DNA from: Coriobacteriaceae bacterium AM113-163
GTDB lineage: Bacteria > Actinomycetota > Coriobacteriia > Coriobacteriales > Coriobacteriaceae
Direction of reading: 5' to 3'
DNA: 48,332 nucleotides
NCBI GenBank assembly: GCA_027673765.1
Contig: JAQDWB010000016.1
Span: forward strand, 1 to 48,332
In this document: positions 47,945-48,332 of the stretch, piece by piece
Layout of the letters: each line of letters opens with the position of its first letter
How positions within the stretch are numbered: the stretch's first letter is position 1
Notes under the pieces: generated by a model
What the model was told of the DNA's origin: nothing
Database searches by the model: none
The model's input: only the letters and a program-made list of their open reading frames with translations
Program-made: the position numbers and the translations under genes

Positions 47945-48332
47945 ATGAATATCCCTTTTGTTGTAGAAACTGTGCTTCATGACGGCTTGTTAAAGTACAA
48001 ATTTAAAAATAGTAAAATTCGCTCAATCACTACCAAGCCAGGTAAAAGTAAAGGGGCTATTTTTGCGTATCGCTCAAAAAAAAGCATGATTGGCGGACGT
48101 GGCGTTGTTCTGACTTCCGAAGAAGCGATTCACGAAAATCAAGATACATTTACGCATTGGACACCAAACGTTTATCGTTATGGTACGTATGCAGACGAAA
48201 ACCGTTCATACACTAAAGGACATTCTGAAAACAATTTAAGACAAATCAATACCTTCTTTATTGATTTTGATATTCACACGGAAAAAGAAACGGTTGATTT
48301 TCAATCTCAACGCAACAGCCTGAACGGGCCCC
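47945..48332 (+). CDS. repE: Inc18-type replication initiator (RepE/RepR/RepS), partial
   Basis: The ATG at 47945 has RBS AAAGGAG 9 bases upstream. 129 codons are present; the gene is cut by the window end (full-length family members are about 500 aa). The start MNIPFVVETVLHDGLLKYKF and later GAIFAYRSKKSMIGGRG, THWTPNVYRYGTYADENRS and NTFFIDFDIHTEKET match my memory of the pAMbeta1/pIP501 initiator closely. After EKET (about 48291) the reading changes to VDFQSQRNSLNGP, which does not match what I remember (ISASDIL). The true 3' part may therefore be missing. Base composition is far lower in GC than everything before 47.5 kb. Confidence 0.8.
   Translation, partial: MNIPFVVETVLHDGLLKYKFKNSKIRSITTKPGKSKGAIFAYRSKKSMIGGRGVVLTSEEAIHENQDTFTHWTPNVYRYGTYADENRSYTKGHSENNLRQINTFFIDFDIHTEKETVDFQSQRNSLNGP

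Overview
The window looks like a chromosomal contig of a high-GC gut actinobacterium of class Coriobacteriia, most probably Collinsella. This rests on gene style, strong AGGAGG-type ribosome binding sites, many intergenic GGGACGGGG/GGGACAGG palindromes and a PTS-rich, surface-protein-rich content. It is inference; no rRNA, tRNA or CRISPR array was seen. The last ~780 bases change abruptly to AT-rich DNA that I recognise as the replication region of an Inc18 (pAMbeta1/pIP501/pSM19035) Gram-positive plasmid, so the right end is a plasmid junction, contamination or a chimeric assembly.

Layout. 0.2-4.4 kb: a marR regulator overlapping a heterodimeric ABC exporter pair. 4.4-4.7 kb: stacked palindromes. 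4.7-9.2 kb: a LysR regulator divergent from an SDR dehydrogenase, an OFA-type MFS carrier and a Gfo/Idh/MocA dehydrogenase (small-molecule catabolism). 9.6-11.7 kb: tex, preceded by a 158-bp MITE-like element. 12.1-17.3 kb: two paralogous transaldolase/FSA genes, an ascorbate-family (Ula/Sga) PTS EIIC-EIIB-EIIA, and a divergent DeoR regulator with repeated operator-like decamers. 17.3-27 kb: a likely inserted cassette that starts at a truncated HAD phosphatase remnant. It carries an esterase, an aldo/keto reductase, a mannose-family PTS (IID, IIC, IIB, IIA), a class II aldolase and an MFS carrier on the minus strand, a divergent RpiR regulator plus HAD phosphatase, and a 49-aa membrane peptide. 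27.2-37.9 kb: housekeeping genes (rlmKL-like methyltransferase, kdpE-kdpD two-component system, kup potassium transporter, nitroreductase, LTA-synthase-like sulfatase-fold enzyme).

37.9-38.6 kb is a gene-free island with an unusual architecture. Two ~125-nt foldback elements, with compensatory changes between them, flank nine copies of a ~20-bp motif in strictly alternating orientation with a 62-bp period. I do not recognise this structure.

38.6-47.5 kb is a six-gene minus-strand operon: a SipW-type signal peptidase, three small secreted proteins (two with clear and one with likely SipW-type signal peptides), an 1827-aa secreted repeat protein and a LAPTG-anchored protein. Hairpins flank the first subunit gene. 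I interpret it as an uncharacterised surface fibre or matrix system, processed by its own SipW and anchored through one sortase substrate. This operon and the adjacent repeat island are the strongest candidates for something undescribed.
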